Counted from the stretch's first letter, positions 8,436 to 19,665 are shown. The stretch is DNA of 64,000 bases from Actinokineospora baliensis (GCF_016907695.1 NZ_JAFBCK010000001.1:3878501-3942500), one strand, 5' to 3'. Program-made: numbers and translations. The notes: generated from the letters alone by a model not told the origin.

Positions 8436-9935
8436 ATGGCCGAGCAGGCTGTTCCCCGCCCCGTCGACCTGCCAAGCGACCTGCGGCACTTCATCGACGG
8501 CAAGCCGGCGTCCAGTGTGGACGGTGCGACGTTCCCGGTCGCCGACCCGGTGACCAACGAGGTCTACGGCCGCGTGGCCGCCGGTGACGCCGCCGACATC
8601 GACCTGGCCGTCGCCGCGGCCAAGCGCGCCTTCACCGACGGCCCGTGGCCGCGGCTGAGCGCCCGCGAGCGCGCCAAGATCCTGAACAAGATCGCCGACG
8701 GCATCGAGGTCCGCGCCGAGCGCCTCGCCGAGCTGGAGTGCTTCGACACCGGCCTGCCGATCACCCAGGCCCGCGGCCAGGCGCACCGCGCCGCGGAGAA
8801 CTTCCGCTACTTCGCCGACGTCATCGTCGCCATCCACGACGAGGCCTACGTCGTCGGCGACAAGCAGGTCAACTACTCGGTGCGCCAGCCTGCCGGTGTC
8901 GCCGGCCTGATCACCCCGTGGAACACCCCGTTCATGCTCGAGACCTGGAAGCTGGCCCCCAGCCTGGCCTCCGGCTGCACCGTGGTGCTCAAGCCCGCCG
9001 AGTGGTCGCCGCTGTCGGCGAGCCTGCTGCCGGAGATCATGGCCGAGGCAGGCGTGCCCGACGGCGTGTTCAACCTGGTGCACGGCATCGGCGAGCAGGC
9101 GGGCGCCGCGCTGGTCGCGCACCCCGACGTCCCGCGCATCTCCTTCACCGGCGAGAGCGGCACCGGCCAGATCATCATGCGCTCCTCGGCCGACAACCTG
9201 AAGGAGGTGTCGATGGAGCTCGGCGGCAAGTCGCCGTGCGTGGTCTTCGCCGACGCCGACTTCGACCGGGCCGTCGACGCCGCGGTGTTCGGCGTGTTCT
9301 CCCTCAACGGCGAGCGCTGCACCGCCAGCTCCCGGGTCCTGGTCCAGCGCGAGATCTACGACCGCTTCGTCGAGGCGCTGGGCGCCCGCGCCGCCGCGGT
9401 CAAGGTCGGCCTGCCGTCCGACCCGGCCACCGAGGTCGGCGCGCTGATCCACCCCGAGCACTACGCCCGGGTGCTGGAGTACGTCGAGATCGGCAAGCGG
9501 GAGTCCCGCCTCGTCGCCGGTGGCGTGCGCCCCGATGGCCTGCCGGAGGGCAACTTCCTGCAGCCCACCGTGTTCGCCGACGTGCGCCCGGACGCCACGA
9601 TCTTCCAGGAGGAGATCTTCGGCCCCGTGGTCGGCGTGACGCCGTTCGACACCGAGGAGGAGGCCGTCGAGCTGGCCAACGCCACCAAGTACGGCCTCGC
9701 CGGGTACGTGTGGACCAGCGACCTGCAGCGCGGCCACCGGGTCGCCCGCGCCGTGCAGTCGGGCATGGTCTGGATCAACTCGCACAACGTGCGCGACCTG
9801 CGCACCCCGTTCGGCGGCATCAAGGCCAGCGGCGTCGGCCAGGAGGGCGGCGTGCACAGCATCGACTTCTACAGCGACGTGCGCGCCATCCACGTGGCGG
9901 TCGGGGACCTGCACACCCCCCAGTTCGGCAAGTAG
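8436..9935 (+). CDS. hpaE: 5-carboxymethyl-2-hydroxymuconate semialdehyde dehydrogenase (aldehyde dehydrogenase family)
   Basis: 499 aa; ATG preceded by AGGAG. A complete NAD-dependent aldehyde dehydrogenase: TPWNTPFMLETWKLAPSLASG, VSMELGGKSPCVVF with the general-base Glu, NGERCTASSRV with catalytic Cys at about 295, and QEEIFGPVVGVTPFD. Homologues in aromatic meta-cleavage operons oxidise the semialdehyde made by the ring-cleavage dioxygenase. Together with hpaD and the FAH-type gene in one operon, HpaE is the natural assignment; activity on another hydroxymuconic semialdehyde cannot be excluded. It is the last gene before a strong terminator. Confidence 0.9.
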   Translation: MAEQAVPRPVDLPSDLRHFIDGKPASSVDGATFPVADPVTNEVYGRVAAGDAADIDLAVAAAKRAFTDGPWPRLSARERAKILNKIADGIEVRAERLAELECFDTGLPITQARGQAHRAAENFRYFADVIVAIHDEAYVVGDKQVNYSVRQPAGVAGLITPWNTPFMLETWKLAPSLASGCTVVLKPAEWSPLSASLLPEIMAEAGVPDGVFNLVHGIGEQAGAALVAHPDVPRISFTGESGTGQIIMRSSADNLKEVSMELGGKSPCVVFADADFDRAVDAAVFGVFSLNGERCTASSRVLVQREIYDRFVEALGARAAAVKVGLPSDPATEVGALIHPEHYARVLEYVEIGKRESRLVAGGVRPDGLPEGNFLQPTVFADVRPDATIFQEEIFGPVVGVTPFDTEEEAVELANATKYGLAGYVWTSDLQRGHRVARAVQSGMVWINSHNVRDLRTPFGGIKASGVGQEGGVHSIDFYSDVRAIHVAVGDLHTPQFGK

Positions 9936-9944
9936 TGGGGCGGG

Positions 9945-9977
9945 CCTCGTGACCCGGTCCCGGACCGGGTCACGAGG
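9945..9977 (+). terminator. Strong hairpin terminator of the hpa operon
   Basis: A perfect 15-bp inverted repeat (CCTCGTGACCCGGTC / GACCGGGTCACGAGG) with a 3-nt CCG loop starts 10 nt after the hpaE stop. It separates the catabolic operon from the SDR genes that follow. Confidence 0.8.
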
Positions 9978-10067
9978 TTGGCGCCGGGCGAACATTCGTT
10001 GTCCGGCGGCGCACTAGTGACCTTCGACGTGCCGGAAACCGGTGAGCGGGCAATTAGCGTGCCCGCC

Positions 10068-10745
10068 ATGGGCAGCGTGGACGGCGGTTGGCGCCTCGAC
10101 GGGAAGGTCGCACTGGTCACCGGAGCGGGATCGGGTGCCGGAGCGGCGATCGCCCGCGGCCTCGACGCCGCGGGTGCCACCGTCGCGGTGCTCGACGGGG
10201 ACTCCACCGGGGCCGAGTTGGCCTCGCGGGGCCTGCGCCGCGGCATGGTGGTGCGCGCCGACGTGACCGACCCGGTCCAGGTCGACGGTGCGGTGCGCGC
10301 GGTTGTCGACCACTTCGGCAGGCTCGACCTGCTGGTCAGCAACGCCGGTGCCTGCGAGTGCGGGCCGACCGCCGCGGGCTCCACAATGGACATAACGGAC
10401 GAGCAGTGGCACGCCGCGCTCGCCGCCAGGCTCGACGGCACCTTCTACGCCACCCGGGCCGCGCTGCGGGCGATGAAGGGCCAGGGCAGTGGCGTCATCG
10501 TGACCGTCGCCGCCGGGTGCGGCCACCTCGCCCAGCACGGCGCGGTCGACGGCGCGGTGCGCGGCTTCACCGCCGCGGTCGCGCGCGACGTCGCCCCGTT
10601 GGGCATCCTGGTCGGCGGGGTCGCCCCGGACTGCGCCGACTACCTGGTGCCAGACGACATCGCCGCCGCCGTCCTGGGCCTGCTCGGCCCCGGCGGGGAG
10701 CGGCTCACCGGACAGACGATCACGACGAGAGGGACGAGCGGATGA
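10068..10745 (+). CDS. SDR-fold protein lacking the catalytic residues
   Basis: 225 aa from the ATG at 10068; the frame is open further upstream, but that stretch does not look like SDR sequence. It has the Rossmann signature TGAGSGAG and the structural NAG motif (VSNAGA). At the catalytic positions, however, the Ser-Tyr-x3-Lys set is absent: alignment to ordinary SDRs places Ala at Ser, His157 at Tyr and Asp161 at Lys (segment QHGAVDGAVRGF). The protein may bind a nucleotide cofactor but should not do standard SDR redox chemistry. It overlaps the next SDR gene by ATGA, so a partner or regulatory role for that enzyme is plausible. Confidence 0.85.
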   Translation: MGSVDGGWRLDGKVALVTGAGSGAGAAIARGLDAAGATVAVLDGDSTGAELASRGLRRGMVVRADVTDPVQVDGAVRAVVDHFGRLDLLVSNAGACECGPTAAGSTMDITDEQWHAALAARLDGTFYATRAALRAMKGQGSGVIVTVAAGCGHLAQHGAVDGAVRGFTAAVARDVAPLGILVGGVAPDCADYLVPDDIAAAVLGLLGPGGERLTGQTITTRGTSG

Positions 10746-11530
10746 GGTTCGCGGACACGGTGGTCCTGATCACCGGCGCAGGCACGGGTATCGGCGCCGC
10801 CACGGCGCGGCGCGTGGTCGCCGAGGGCGGCAAGGTCGTGCTGACCGGCCGCCGGGAGGCCCCGCTGCGCGAGGTCGGCGACCCGCTGGGCGACGACGCG
10901 CTGGTGGTGCCCGGCGACGCGGCGGACTCCGCGTCGATGAAGGCGGTCGTGGCGGCCACCCTGGAGCGCTTCGGCAGGCTCGACGTGGTGGTGGCCAACG
11001 CGGGCGGCCACGGCCTCGGCTCGGCGCTGGAGACCAGCGACGCCAGTTGGCAGCAGGCCATCGAGGTCAACCTGACCACGGCGTTCATCACCATCCGCGA
11101 GTCGCTGCCCGCGCTGACCGAGCGCGGCGGGTCGGTCGTGCTGGTGTCCTCGCTGGCCGGGCTGTTCGCGGGCCCCGCCGTCGCCGGGTACGTCACCACC
11201 AAGCACGCGCTGATCGGCCTGACCCGCTCGATCGCCCGCGACTACGGCAAGCACGGCGTGCGCGCCAACGCGGTCTGCCCCGGCTGGGTGCGCACCCCGA
11301 TGGCCGACCTGCAGATGGACGAACTGGCCGCCATCAAGGGAACCGACCGCGACGGCGCCTACGGCATCGCCACCGAGAACGTCCCGCTTGGCCGCCCGGC
11401 CACCTCCGAGGAGGTCGCCGCCGTGATCACCTTCCTCGCCTCCAAGGACGCCGCCATCGTCAGCGGCGCCGTGGTCACCGCCGACGCGGGCTCCAGCGCC
11501 GTCGACCTGCCCACCATCGCCTTCGACTAG
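10742..11530 (+). CDS. SDR family oxidoreductase
   Basis: 262 aa, a classical short-chain dehydrogenase/reductase. TGAGTGIG is the cofactor-binding glycine motif, NAG is present, and the catalytic tetrad is complete: Asn in IEVNLTT, Ser in LVSSLAG, Tyr150 and Lys154 in YVTTK. The C-terminal PGWVRTPM and SGAVVTADAG are typical. Substrate unknown; family members mainly interconvert alcohols and ketones with NAD(P)H. It is translationally coupled to the preceding catalytically degenerate SDR, and the pair is bracketed by hairpins at 9945-9977 and 11556-11588, so it forms its own transcription unit. Confidence 0.92.
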   Translation: MRFADTVVLITGAGTGIGAATARRVVAEGGKVVLTGRREAPLREVGDPLGDDALVVPGDAADSASMKAVVAATLERFGRLDVVVANAGGHGLGSALETSDASWQQAIEVNLTTAFITIRESLPALTERGGSVVLVSSLAGLFAGPAVAGYVTTKHALIGLTRSIARDYGKHGVRANAVCPGWVRTPMADLQMDELAAIKGTDRDGAYGIATENVPLGRPATSEEVAAVITFLASKDAAIVSGAVVTADAGSSAVDLPTIAFD

Positions 11531-11555
11531 GTCGCGTCCCGACCCCACCAACCAC

Positions 11556-11588
11556 CCGGCGGCGGCCCATGCAGGGGGCCGCCGCCGG
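11556..11588 (+). terminator. Hairpin terminator after the SDR pair
   Basis: Perfect 13-bp arms CCGGCGGCGGCCC and GGGCCGCCGCCGG around a 7-nt loop, 25 nt after the SDR stop codon. Confidence 0.7.
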
Positions 11589-11659
11589 TGCTGGGCCGAA
11601 GCCGCCGGAAAGCCGACGACCACCGCCACGGTGCGCACCCCGGCCGCTACTCTGTGGCC

Positions 11660-12067
11660 ATGGCGACATGGCGCGAGCTGGTCCAGTACGTGCGCGAGGA
11701 GTACGAGGTCATCTCCGACTCCGATGACGAGATCCGCATCCTGTTCAACTTCGAGGAGTTCGACGAGGACGACGAACGCACCCAGGTCGTGATCGTGGCC
11801 AGGGAGGTGCTCGACGCCAAGCACGAGTGGGTGCAGATCGCCTCGCCGGTCGGGGTGGCGGACAAGGTGGACCTCAAGGGGTTGCTGGTCGAGATCGGCC
11901 AGTCCTCCATCGCCTGCGGCGCGGCCATCATGGGCGACCACGTGGTGCTGCGGCACTCGCTGCCGCTCAAGGACCTCGACATCCACGAGTTCACCGACCC
12001 GCTCGAACTGCTGGCGGGGACCGCCGACCAGATCGAGGAGATGTTCTTCGGCGGCGACAACTACTAG
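11660..12067 (+). CDS. YbjN / type III secretion chaperone-like small acidic protein
   Basis: 135 aa from the ATG at 11660. It is strongly acidic (FEEFDEDDE near residue 35) with alternating beta strands (IRILFNF, QVVIVAREVL, WVQIASPVG) and a C-terminal helix ending IEEMFFGGDNY. The length and strand/helix order resemble the YbjN and CesT-like chaperone fold used by many small actinobacterial proteins. The match is by overall pattern, not by a diagnostic motif. No signal peptide or membrane segment. It is a single-gene unit with its own terminator. Confidence 0.7.
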   Translation: MATWRELVQYVREEYEVISDSDDEIRILFNFEEFDEDDERTQVVIVAREVLDAKHEWVQIASPVGVADKVDLKGLLVEIGQSSIACGAAIMGDHVVLRHSLPLKDLDIHEFTDPLELLAGTADQIEEMFFGGDNY

Positions 12068-12084
12068 TCCCGCCCAGCTACCCA

Positions 12085-12113
12085 CCCCACCGGCGCTCGC
12101 CGGTGGGGTTTTT
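12085..12113 (+). terminator. Intrinsic terminator with T-run
   Basis: CCCCACCGGC and GCCGGTGGGG pair perfectly around GCTC and are followed by TTTTT (12109-12113). This is the most canonical rho-independent terminator in the window; it ends the YbjN-like gene. Confidence 0.88.
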
Positions 12114-12652
12114 CACGCCATCGGCGGCGGTTAAGCGCACCGGATGGCGGAATGTCCGGTCTGGGAAACCCGGTCAGGGGCATGGGGGGCAATGCGCTCA
12201 GGATTTCCTCACCCCGTCATCGGCCGCCGGGGGTGTGTGAATGGCCGTGTCCCCGGCTTTGTTATGGATGGGTGTTATCACGTATTCGCCTTCCTGGTCG
12301 CGTGATGCCGCGCCCGGCCCATCTCGTTGCGGCGTTCGGGCCAGCCCGTCCGGCGGTATTCACAGCCCGTTCCGGGCAATCGTGTGAATCCATAAGATCG
12401 TGTTATGAGCGAATTCGCTCCACGTTCGAGACTGTTGCCGGTTTCTATTCCCAGAATGGGAACTGTGGGAACGCTGGTCCTTTCGGGTAACCCTGTGTGA
12501 ATTCCTTTACCCCGAAGGGTCTACATGTGGTTACTTAGCCACGGTTATGTTTCTCGTGTCGCCGGATCTGCGACAACTGTGAATCGCTGTGAACCGTCGG
12601 TCGGCGGTCGGGTGGATTTCGCCTGCCCGCTCGAGGTGAAAGGAATTCGATT
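12114..12652 (+). promoter_or_regulatory. Long AT-richer leader/promoter region of the poly-amino-acid synthetase operon
   Basis: This 539-bp stretch has no convincing gene and is clearly less GC-rich than its surroundings. It holds at least two dyads: TTCCCA-GAA-TGGGAA (12448-12462) and an imperfect longer hairpin, CCTTTCGGGTAA (12479-12490) against TTTACCCCGAAGGG (12506-12519). The pls ribosome-binding site is AAAGGA at 12639-12644, 8 nt before the ATG. AT-rich leaders before biosynthetic genes in actinomycetes are typical sites for pathway regulators and Lsr2-type silencing (inference). Confidence 0.5.
12448..12462. promoter_or_regulatory. Palindromic operator candidate TTCCCA-N3-TGGGAA
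   Basis: Perfect 6-bp arms with a 3-bp centre, 190 bp upstream of the synthetase start. The size is right for a dimeric repressor or activator half-site pair; the binding protein is unknown. Confidence 0.35.
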
Positions 12653-15600
12653 ATGGCAGCACCGGAGTCCGTCGCCGAGGCGCTCGTCGACGACACCGGG
12701 GTCCTGGTCGGGGCTGGCCACACCCACGACGCGCGGTGGCGGCGCGGCGAGCGCCTGCAGCACCTGTTCGAGCGCTCGGACCGGCCCGCCGTGGACACCG
12801 GTGAGCTGGTCATGACCTACGCCGAACTCGACGACCGGGCCACCAGGCTGGCCCGGTACCTGCTCAGCCGCGGCGTCGGCTCCGGCGACCGGGTCGGGCT
12901 GCTGTTCGACCAGGCGTGGCGCTCCTACGTCGCGATGCTCGCCGTGCTCAAGGTGCACGCCGCCTACGTCCCGCTCGACCCGGGGTTCCCCGCCGACCGC
13001 GTCGGCTACATCGTCGGCGACGCCGATGTCGCGCTGGTGCTCACCCAGCAGCACCTGCTGCCCGTGCTCGGCGAGAGCGGCACCGCCGTGCTCAGCGTGG
13101 ACACCGCGGCCGACGCCATCGACGCGCTCGACCCGTCCCCCCTGCGCGCCGACGAGCTCAGCGGCCCGACCGACGACCTCTGCTACATCATCTACACCTC
13201 GGGTTCCACCGGCAGGCCCAAGGGCGTCGCGGTCGAGCACGCCAGCATCTGCAACTTCGTCCGGGTCGCGGGCGAGGTGTACGGCATCCGCCCCGACGAC
13301 CGGGTCTACCAGGGCATGACCATCGCCTTCGACTTCTCCGTCGAGGAGATCTGGGTCCCCTGGGTGGTCGGCGCGACCCTGGTCCCGCGCCCCTCCGGCG
13401 CCGCGCTGGTCGGCTACGAGCTCGCCGAGTTCCTCGCCGAGCGCCGGGTCACCGCGTTGTGCTGCGTGCCGACCCTGCTGGCCACGCTGGAGGACGACCT
13501 ACCGGACCTGCGGTTCCTGCTGGTCTCCGGCGAGGCCTGCCCGCGCGACCTCATCGCCCGCTGGCACCGCGCGGACCGCCGCTTCCTCAACGTCTACGGC
13601 CCCACCGAGGCCACCGTCACCGCCACCTGGACCACCGTCGACCCCGACCGCCCGGTCACCATCGGCGTTCCGCTGCCCACCTACTCAGTGGTCATCCTCG
13701 ACCCCGACCGGACGACAGCCCTTCCGCGGGGGTCCACCGGTGAGATCGGCATCGCCGGGATCGGCCTGGCGCGCGGCTACCTCAACCGCGACGACCTCAC
13801 CGGCAAGGCGTTCATCGATGACTTCCTCGGCATCGAGAACAACCCCTCCGGGCGCATCTACCGCACCGGCGACCTCGGCCGCGTCGACGACGGCGGCCAC
13901 ATCCAGTACCTGGGCCGCATCGACACCCAGGTCAAGGTCCGCGGCTACCGCATCGAGCTGACCGAGGTCGAATCGGTGCTGCTCAACGCCCCCGGTGTCG
14001 TCGCGGCCGTGGTGGACACCCATCGGCCCGACCCCGCCACCACCGAACTGGTCGGCTACTACACCGCCCGCGACGACCTCGACCAGGACGACCTGCGCGC
14101 CCACTTACGCAGGCACCTGCCCGGCTACATGGTCCCGGCCTACCTCGAGCGCCTCGACACCATCCCGATGACGCCGAGCAACAAGGCCGACCGCAAGAAC
14201 CTCCCGGCCCCCAGCGGTTCCCGCAGTTCCTCCACAGTGGACTACCGTGCCCCGGAGACCCCCGTCGAGTCCGCCTTGGCCGAGGAGTTGGCCGCGGTGC
14301 TCGGCGTGGAGCGGGTCTCCGCCGACGGGCACTTCTTCACCGACCTCGCCGTGGACTCCCTGCTGATGTCCCGCTTCTGCGCCCGGGTGCGGCAACGCGA
14401 CGACCTGCCCACCCTGACCATGCGGCAGGTCTACCAACACCCCACCGTCCGCGAACTCGCTGCCGCGCTGCCCACGGCGACCGCGCCCGTGCGGACGCGC
14501 GTGCAGGACTCCGTCGACCCGATCCGCGGTTGGCGCTACCTGCTTTGCGGGGCAGCGCAAACGCTTTTCCTGCTGTCCTATGTGTACTTCGCTGCCCTGG
14601 TGCTCGACGTCGGCATCGGGTGGATCCTCGCGGGCACCGATCCGCTCGGCATGTACACCCGAGCCGTCGTGTTCAGCGCGGCGACCCTGGTCACCGCATG
14701 CACGGTCCCCGTCCTGCTCAAGTGGCTGCTCGTCGGCCGCTGGAAACCGCGGTCGTTCCGGGTCTGGGGGTTGACCTACTTCCGGTTCTGGGTCGTGCGG
14801 TCCCTGCTGCGGTTCAACCCGATCCGGCTGTTCGCCGGATCACCCCTGGTCGTGCTGTACCTGCGGGCGTTGGGCGCGAAGGTCGGCTCGGGCGCGATCG
14901 TGCTCACCCAGAACCTCCCGGTGTGCACCGACCTGCTGACCATCGGCGACGGCGCCGTCATCCGCAAGGACACCTGGCTCACCGGCTACCGGGCCCAGGC
15001 GGGCGTGATCACCACCGGCCGGGTCACCGTCGGCGCGGGCGCCTACCTCGGCGAGGCCGCCGTCCTCGACATCGACACCGCCCTCGGCGACGACGCCCAA
15101 CTCGGCCACGCCTCGTGCCTGCACCCGGGTACGGCCGTCCCGGCGGGGGAGAGCTGGCACGGCTCACCGGCCCGACCCGCGCCGTCGTCCTTCCGCGCGG
15201 ACATCGCCGCGAAGGTCACCGCCTGGCGCCGCTTCGGCTACAGCTCCCTGCAACTGGCCACGATGGTCGTGTGGTCGCTGCCGGTCGTCCTGCTCGTCAG
15301 CGACCTGCTCTCCGACGCGTTCCTCGCGGTGGCGCCGGTGAACCCCGGCGACATCACCTTCTACGCGGTCCAACTGGCGGCGGCGTCAGCGCTCTACGTC
15401 GGTGGTGCCATGATGGGACTCATCGTGGTGACCACAATTCCGAGGCTGCTGAGCCTCCCGCTCAAACCCGATGTGGTCTACCCGCTCTACGGTGTCAAGT
15501 ACACCCTGCAACGCACCACGACGCGCCTGACCAACTCGCGCACGTACCTCTACCTGTTCGGCGACAGCTCCTACATCGTCGGCTACCTGCGCTGGATCGG

Positions 15601-16714
15601 CTACGACCTCGGCCGCGTCGAGCAGACCGGCTCCAACTTCGGCGTCGAGCTCAAGCAGGACTCACCGCTGCTGAGCACCGTCGGCTCCGGCACGATGGTC
15701 TCCGACGGCCTGTCGGTGGTCAACGCCGACTACTCGGGCAGCGCCTTCCGGGTCCGGCGCACCGAGATCGGGCCGCGCAACTTCCTCGGCAACAACATCG
15801 TCTACCCGCCCGGCGGCCGCACCGGCGACAACGTCCTGCTGGCGACGAAGGTCATGGTCCCCACCGACGGGGCCGTCCGCGCCGACACCGGCCTGCTCGG
15901 CTCGCCCGCCTTCGAGATCCCGCGCACGGTGCGCCGCGACACCTCGTTCGACCACCTCAAGACCGGGCAGACCTTCCGCGAGCGGCTGGCGGCCAAGAAC
16001 CGGCACAACCTCGTCACCATCGGCCTGTTCGTGCTGGTCCGCTGCGTCGACCTGTGGGCGGTGGTGGTGCTCAACGCGATCGCGGCCGGCCTGCACCCGC
16101 GGTTCGGCACCGTCGCCACCGCCCTCGGCCTGCTCGCCACCTACCTGTTCGTGGTGGCCTTCGGCATCCTCGTCGAACGCGCCGCGCTGGGGTTCGGCCG
16201 CCTCAAGCCCCGGTTCTGCTCCATCTACGACCCGGCGTTCTGGCGCCACGAGCGGTTCTGGAAGCTCAGCGCGGGCCGCTACCTGGCCCTGTTCAACGGA
16301 ACCCCGCTCAAGGTGCTCGTCTGGCGCCTGCTCGGTGTCCGGATGGGACCCCGGGTGTTCGACGACGGGTGCGCCGTCCCCGAGAAGACCCTGGTGACCA
16401 TCGGCGCCGACGCGGTCCTCAACCCCGGCAGCGTCGTGCAGGGCCACTCGCTCGAAGACGCCACCTTCAAGTCCGACCACATCGTCCTCGGCGCGGGCAC
16501 CACCCTCGGCGTCGCCGCCTTCACCCACTACGGCACGCGGGTCGCCGAGCACACCGTCGTCGACGCCGACGCCTTCCTGATGAAGGGCAGCGAGACCGAC
16601 ACCGCGTCGCGCTGGCGCGGCAACCCCGCCACCGAACTCACCGGTTCGGACCCCACGACCGTCCCGAACGCCACCCGCCACCCTGCAGAGCTGAACCCGG
16701 GAGTGAGCCGATGA
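12653..16714 (+). CDS. Pls/PosA-family membrane non-ribosomal peptide synthetase (homopoly-amino-acid synthetase)
   Basis: 1353 aa, close to epsilon-poly-L-lysine synthetase (about 1319 aa) and with the same unusual order. First an adenylation domain: [14 protein letters not shown] at ~178, [42 protein letters not shown]. Next a thiolation domain with its carrier Ser at ~569 (LAVDSLLMS). Then six hydrophobic membrane segments interleaved with three left-handed beta-helix (hexapeptide-repeat) condensing domains instead of classical NRPS C domains. There is no thioesterase. Expected role: load one basic amino acid and polymerise it iteratively at the membrane. Its stop overlaps the aminotransferase start (ATGA), and the cotranscribed genes point to 2,4-diaminobutyrate as monomer. 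Confidence 0.93.
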   Translation: MAAPESVAEALVDDTGVLVGAGHTHDARWRRGERLQHLFERSDRPAVDTGELVMTYAELDDRATRLARYLLSRGVGSGDRVGLLFDQAWRSYVAMLAVLKVHAAYVPLDPGFPADRVGYIVGDADVALVLTQQHLLPVLGESGTAVLSVDTAADAIDALDPSPLRADELSGPTDDLCYIIYTSGSTGRPKGVAVEHASICNFVRVAGEVYGIRPDDRVYQGMTIAFDFSVEEIWVPWVVGATLVPRPSGAALVGYELAEFLAERRVTALCCVPTLLATLEDDLPDLRFLLVSGEACPRDLIARWHRADRRFLNVYGPTEATVTATWTTVDPDRPVTIGVPLPTYSVVILDPDRTTALPRGSTGEIGIAGIGLARGYLNRDDLTGKAFIDDFLGIENNPSGRIYRTGDLGRVDDGGHIQYLGRIDTQVKVRGYRIELTEVESVLLNAPGVVAAVVDTHRPDPATTELVGYYTARDDLDQDDLRAHLRRHLPGYMVPAYLERLDTIPMTPSNKADRKNLPAPSGSRSSSTVDYRAPETPVESALAEELAAVLGVERVSADGHFFTDLAVDSLLMSRFCARVRQRDDLPTLTMRQVYQHPTVRELAAALPTATAPVRTRVQDSVDPIRGWRYLLCGAAQTLFLLSYVYFAALVLDVGIGWILAGTDPLGMYTRAVVFSAATLVTACTVPVLLKWLLVGRWKPRSFRVWGLTYFRFWVVRSLLRFNPIRLFAGSPLVVLYLRALGAKVGSGAIVLTQNLPVCTDLLTIGDGAVIRKDTWLTGYRAQAGVITTGRVTVGAGAYLGEAAVLDIDTALGDDAQLGHASCLHPGTAVPAGESWHGSPARPAPSSFRADIAAKVTAWRRFGYSSLQLATMVVWSLPVVLLVSDLLSDAFLAVAPVNPGDITFYAVQLAAASALYVGGAMMGLIVVTTIPRLLSLPLKPDVVYPLYGVKYTLQRTTTRLTNSRTYLYLFGDSSYIVGYLRWIGYDLGRVEQTGSNFGVELKQDSPLLSTVGSGTMVSDGLSVVNADYSGSAFRVRRTEIGPRNFLGNNIVYPPGGRTGDNVLLATKVMVPTDGAVRADTGLLGSPAFEIPRTVRRDTSFDHLKTGQTFRERLAAKNRHNLVTIGLFVLVRCVDLWAVVVLNAIAAGLHPRFGTVATALGLLATYLFVVAFGILVERAALGFGRLKPRFCSIYDPAFWRHERFWKLSAGRYLALFNGTPLKVLVWRLLGVRMGPRVFDDGCAVPEKTLVTIGADAVLNPGSVVQGHSLEDATFKSDHIVLGAGTTLGVAAFTHYGTRVAEHTVVDADAFLMKGSETDTASRWRGNPATELTGSDPTTVPNATRHPAELNPGVSR

Positions 16715-18072
16715 CCGACCTGATCGCCCAGATGACCCAGCCGCGCGTCGAGGGTGCCCTGCCCGGACCGGGATCGGCGGCCTACCTGGCCCGCCAGGCG
16801 CGCACCGAGTCCAACGCGCGCAGCTACCCCAGGGGCCTGCCGATCGCCATCGAACGCGGCGAGGGCAGCTTCGTGCGCGACGTCGACGGCAACGTGTTCA
16901 TCGACTTCCTCGCCGGGGCCGGGGTGCTCTCCCTCGGGCACAACCACCCCGAGCTGGTGCGGGCCATGGTCGAGCAGCTCGGCTCGCTCACCCACGCGCT
17001 GGACTTCCCGACCCCCGCCAAGGACGCCTTCGTCGAGGCGCAGCTGTCGATGCTGCCCCCGGCGATGCGCGAGCGCACCAGGATCCACTTCTGCGGACCC
17101 ACGGGCGCCAACGCCGTCGACGCCGCGATCAAGCTGTGCAAGACCGCCACCGGGCGCGGCGACATCGTGTCCTTCCAGGGCGGCTTCCACGGCGCCAGCC
17201 ACGCGGCGATGGCGGTCACCGGTCTGGTCTCGCAGAAGCAGCCGGTCGCCAACGGCATGCCGGGGGTGCACTTCTTCCCGTACTCCTCCTGCGGCCACTG
17301 CCCGCTCGGGATGCGCCAGGACACCTGCGAGACCAACTGCGCCACCTACTTCGAGCGCTCGCTGCGCGACCCCAACGGCGGCCTGCCCAAGCCAGCCGCG
17401 GTGATCATGGAGCTGGTGCAGGGCGAGGGCGGGGTCATCCCCGCGCGGCCCGAGTTCGTCCGCCGGGTCCGCGCGGTCACCGCCGAGCTGGACATCCCGC
17501 TGATCGTCGACGAGGTGCAGACCGGCTGCGGCCGCACCGGCACCTGGTTCGCCTTCGAGCGCTACGGCATCACCCCGGACGTGGTCGTGGCGTCCAAGGC
17601 GCTCAGCGGCGTCGGCTCCCCGGTCGCGGTGATCTTCTACGACGAGCGGCTCGACGTGTGGCGCCCCGGCGCGCACACCGGCACCTTCCGTGGCAACCAG
17701 CTCGCCTTCGCCGCCGGGACCGAGGCGGTGCGGATCGTGCGCCGCGACAACGTGCTCGGCAACGTCGTCGCCCGCGGTGAGCAGGTCGCCGACCGGCTCG
17801 CCGTGCTCGCCGCCCACCCGCTGGTGCGCGAGGTCCGCGGCCTCGGCCTGATGTGGGGCGTTGAGCTGACCGACGCCGCCGACGGCAGGAGCGCCGCCGA
17901 GTTGGCCGCCGCGGTGCGCACCGACGTGCTGCACCACGGCCTCATCCTCGAGCTCGGCGGCCGCGACGACCGCGTCGTGCGGCTGCTGCCGCCGCTCAAC
18001 GTCACCCCCGAGGTCCTCGACACCGCCTGCGACATCCTGCTCGCGGCCATCGCCCGGTTGGAGCGCGGTTGA
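16711..18072 (+). CDS. Class III aminotransferase, probable diaminobutyrate--2-oxoglutarate transaminase
   Basis: 453 aa, PLP-dependent fold-type I. Visible features: [25 protein letters not shown] near the N-terminus, [15 protein letters not shown] (phosphate binding), [13 protein letters not shown] with the cofactor Asp, Schiff-base Lys296 in [10 protein letters not shown], and [11 protein letters not shown]. The sequence belongs with EctB/Dat-like enzymes that make L-2,4-diaminobutyrate from aspartate semialdehyde and glutamate. An extra Cys-rich stretch ([19 protein letters not shown], ~192-210) is notable. Placement between the synthetase and aspartokinase implies supply of the polymer monomer rather than ectoine, since ectA and ectC are absent. 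Confidence 0.88.
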   Translation: MTDLIAQMTQPRVEGALPGPGSAAYLARQARTESNARSYPRGLPIAIERGEGSFVRDVDGNVFIDFLAGAGVLSLGHNHPELVRAMVEQLGSLTHALDFPTPAKDAFVEAQLSMLPPAMRERTRIHFCGPTGANAVDAAIKLCKTATGRGDIVSFQGGFHGASHAAMAVTGLVSQKQPVANGMPGVHFFPYSSCGHCPLGMRQDTCETNCATYFERSLRDPNGGLPKPAAVIMELVQGEGGVIPARPEFVRRVRAVTAELDIPLIVDEVQTGCGRTGTWFAFERYGITPDVVVASKALSGVGSPVAVIFYDERLDVWRPGAHTGTFRGNQLAFAAGTEAVRIVRRDNVLGNVVARGEQVADRLAVLAAHPLVREVRGLGLMWGVELTDAADGRSAAELAAAVRTDVLHHGLILELGGRDDRVVRLLPPLNVTPEVLDTACDILLAAIARLERG

Positions 18073-18073
18073 G

Positions 18074-19354
<1,281 letters not shown>

Positions 19355-19357
19355 CCG

Positions 19358-19391
19358 GGCGCGCGGGCGTGTAACACCGCGCCCGCGCGCC
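19358..19391 (+). terminator. Hairpin terminator of the poly-amino-acid operon
   Basis: A 12-bp GC stem, GGCGCGCGGGCG (19358-19369) with CGCCCGCGCGCC (19380-19391), and a 10-nt loop, 3 nt after the aspartokinase stop. Confidence 0.7.
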
Positions 19392-19665
19392 GCGACCTGG
19401 TGTGTGCGGCCCCGCCCACGTTTTCTGACAGCCCCCCGATCAGCTGGACGGGGCCGCACTCCCTCCCCGCTCGACGCCCCCGTCGAGCCCATGATCACCA
19501 CCGCCGAGGTCGACCCCGCCGCACCTTCCAGGTCATCACCCCGGCCGGATCTCCGTGGGACATCCTCCAGTCCGAAATGGACTAACCGATGGGTGGAGGT
19601 GATGGCAGCTCTGGGGAGAAACACGCCAGCCCGGCGACTGCTCTCAGAGGCCGCTGCCTCTAACT

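Noticed and set aside
10640..12085. Long open frame (481 codons) on the minus strand
   Set aside because: It lies antisense to the SDR and YbjN-like genes, with Asp/Gly/Val/Arg/His-rich composition typical of a GC-rich shadow frame and no recognisable domain.
12152..12490. 112-codon open frame upstream of the poly-amino-acid synthetase
   Set aside because: No ribosome-binding site and low, gene-unlike third-position GC; it contains the palindromes. Treated as leader DNA.
16711..18072. Ectoine biosynthesis (ectB)
   Set aside because: The aminotransferase resembles EctB, but ectA and ectC are absent, and it is cotranscribed with the polymer synthetase.
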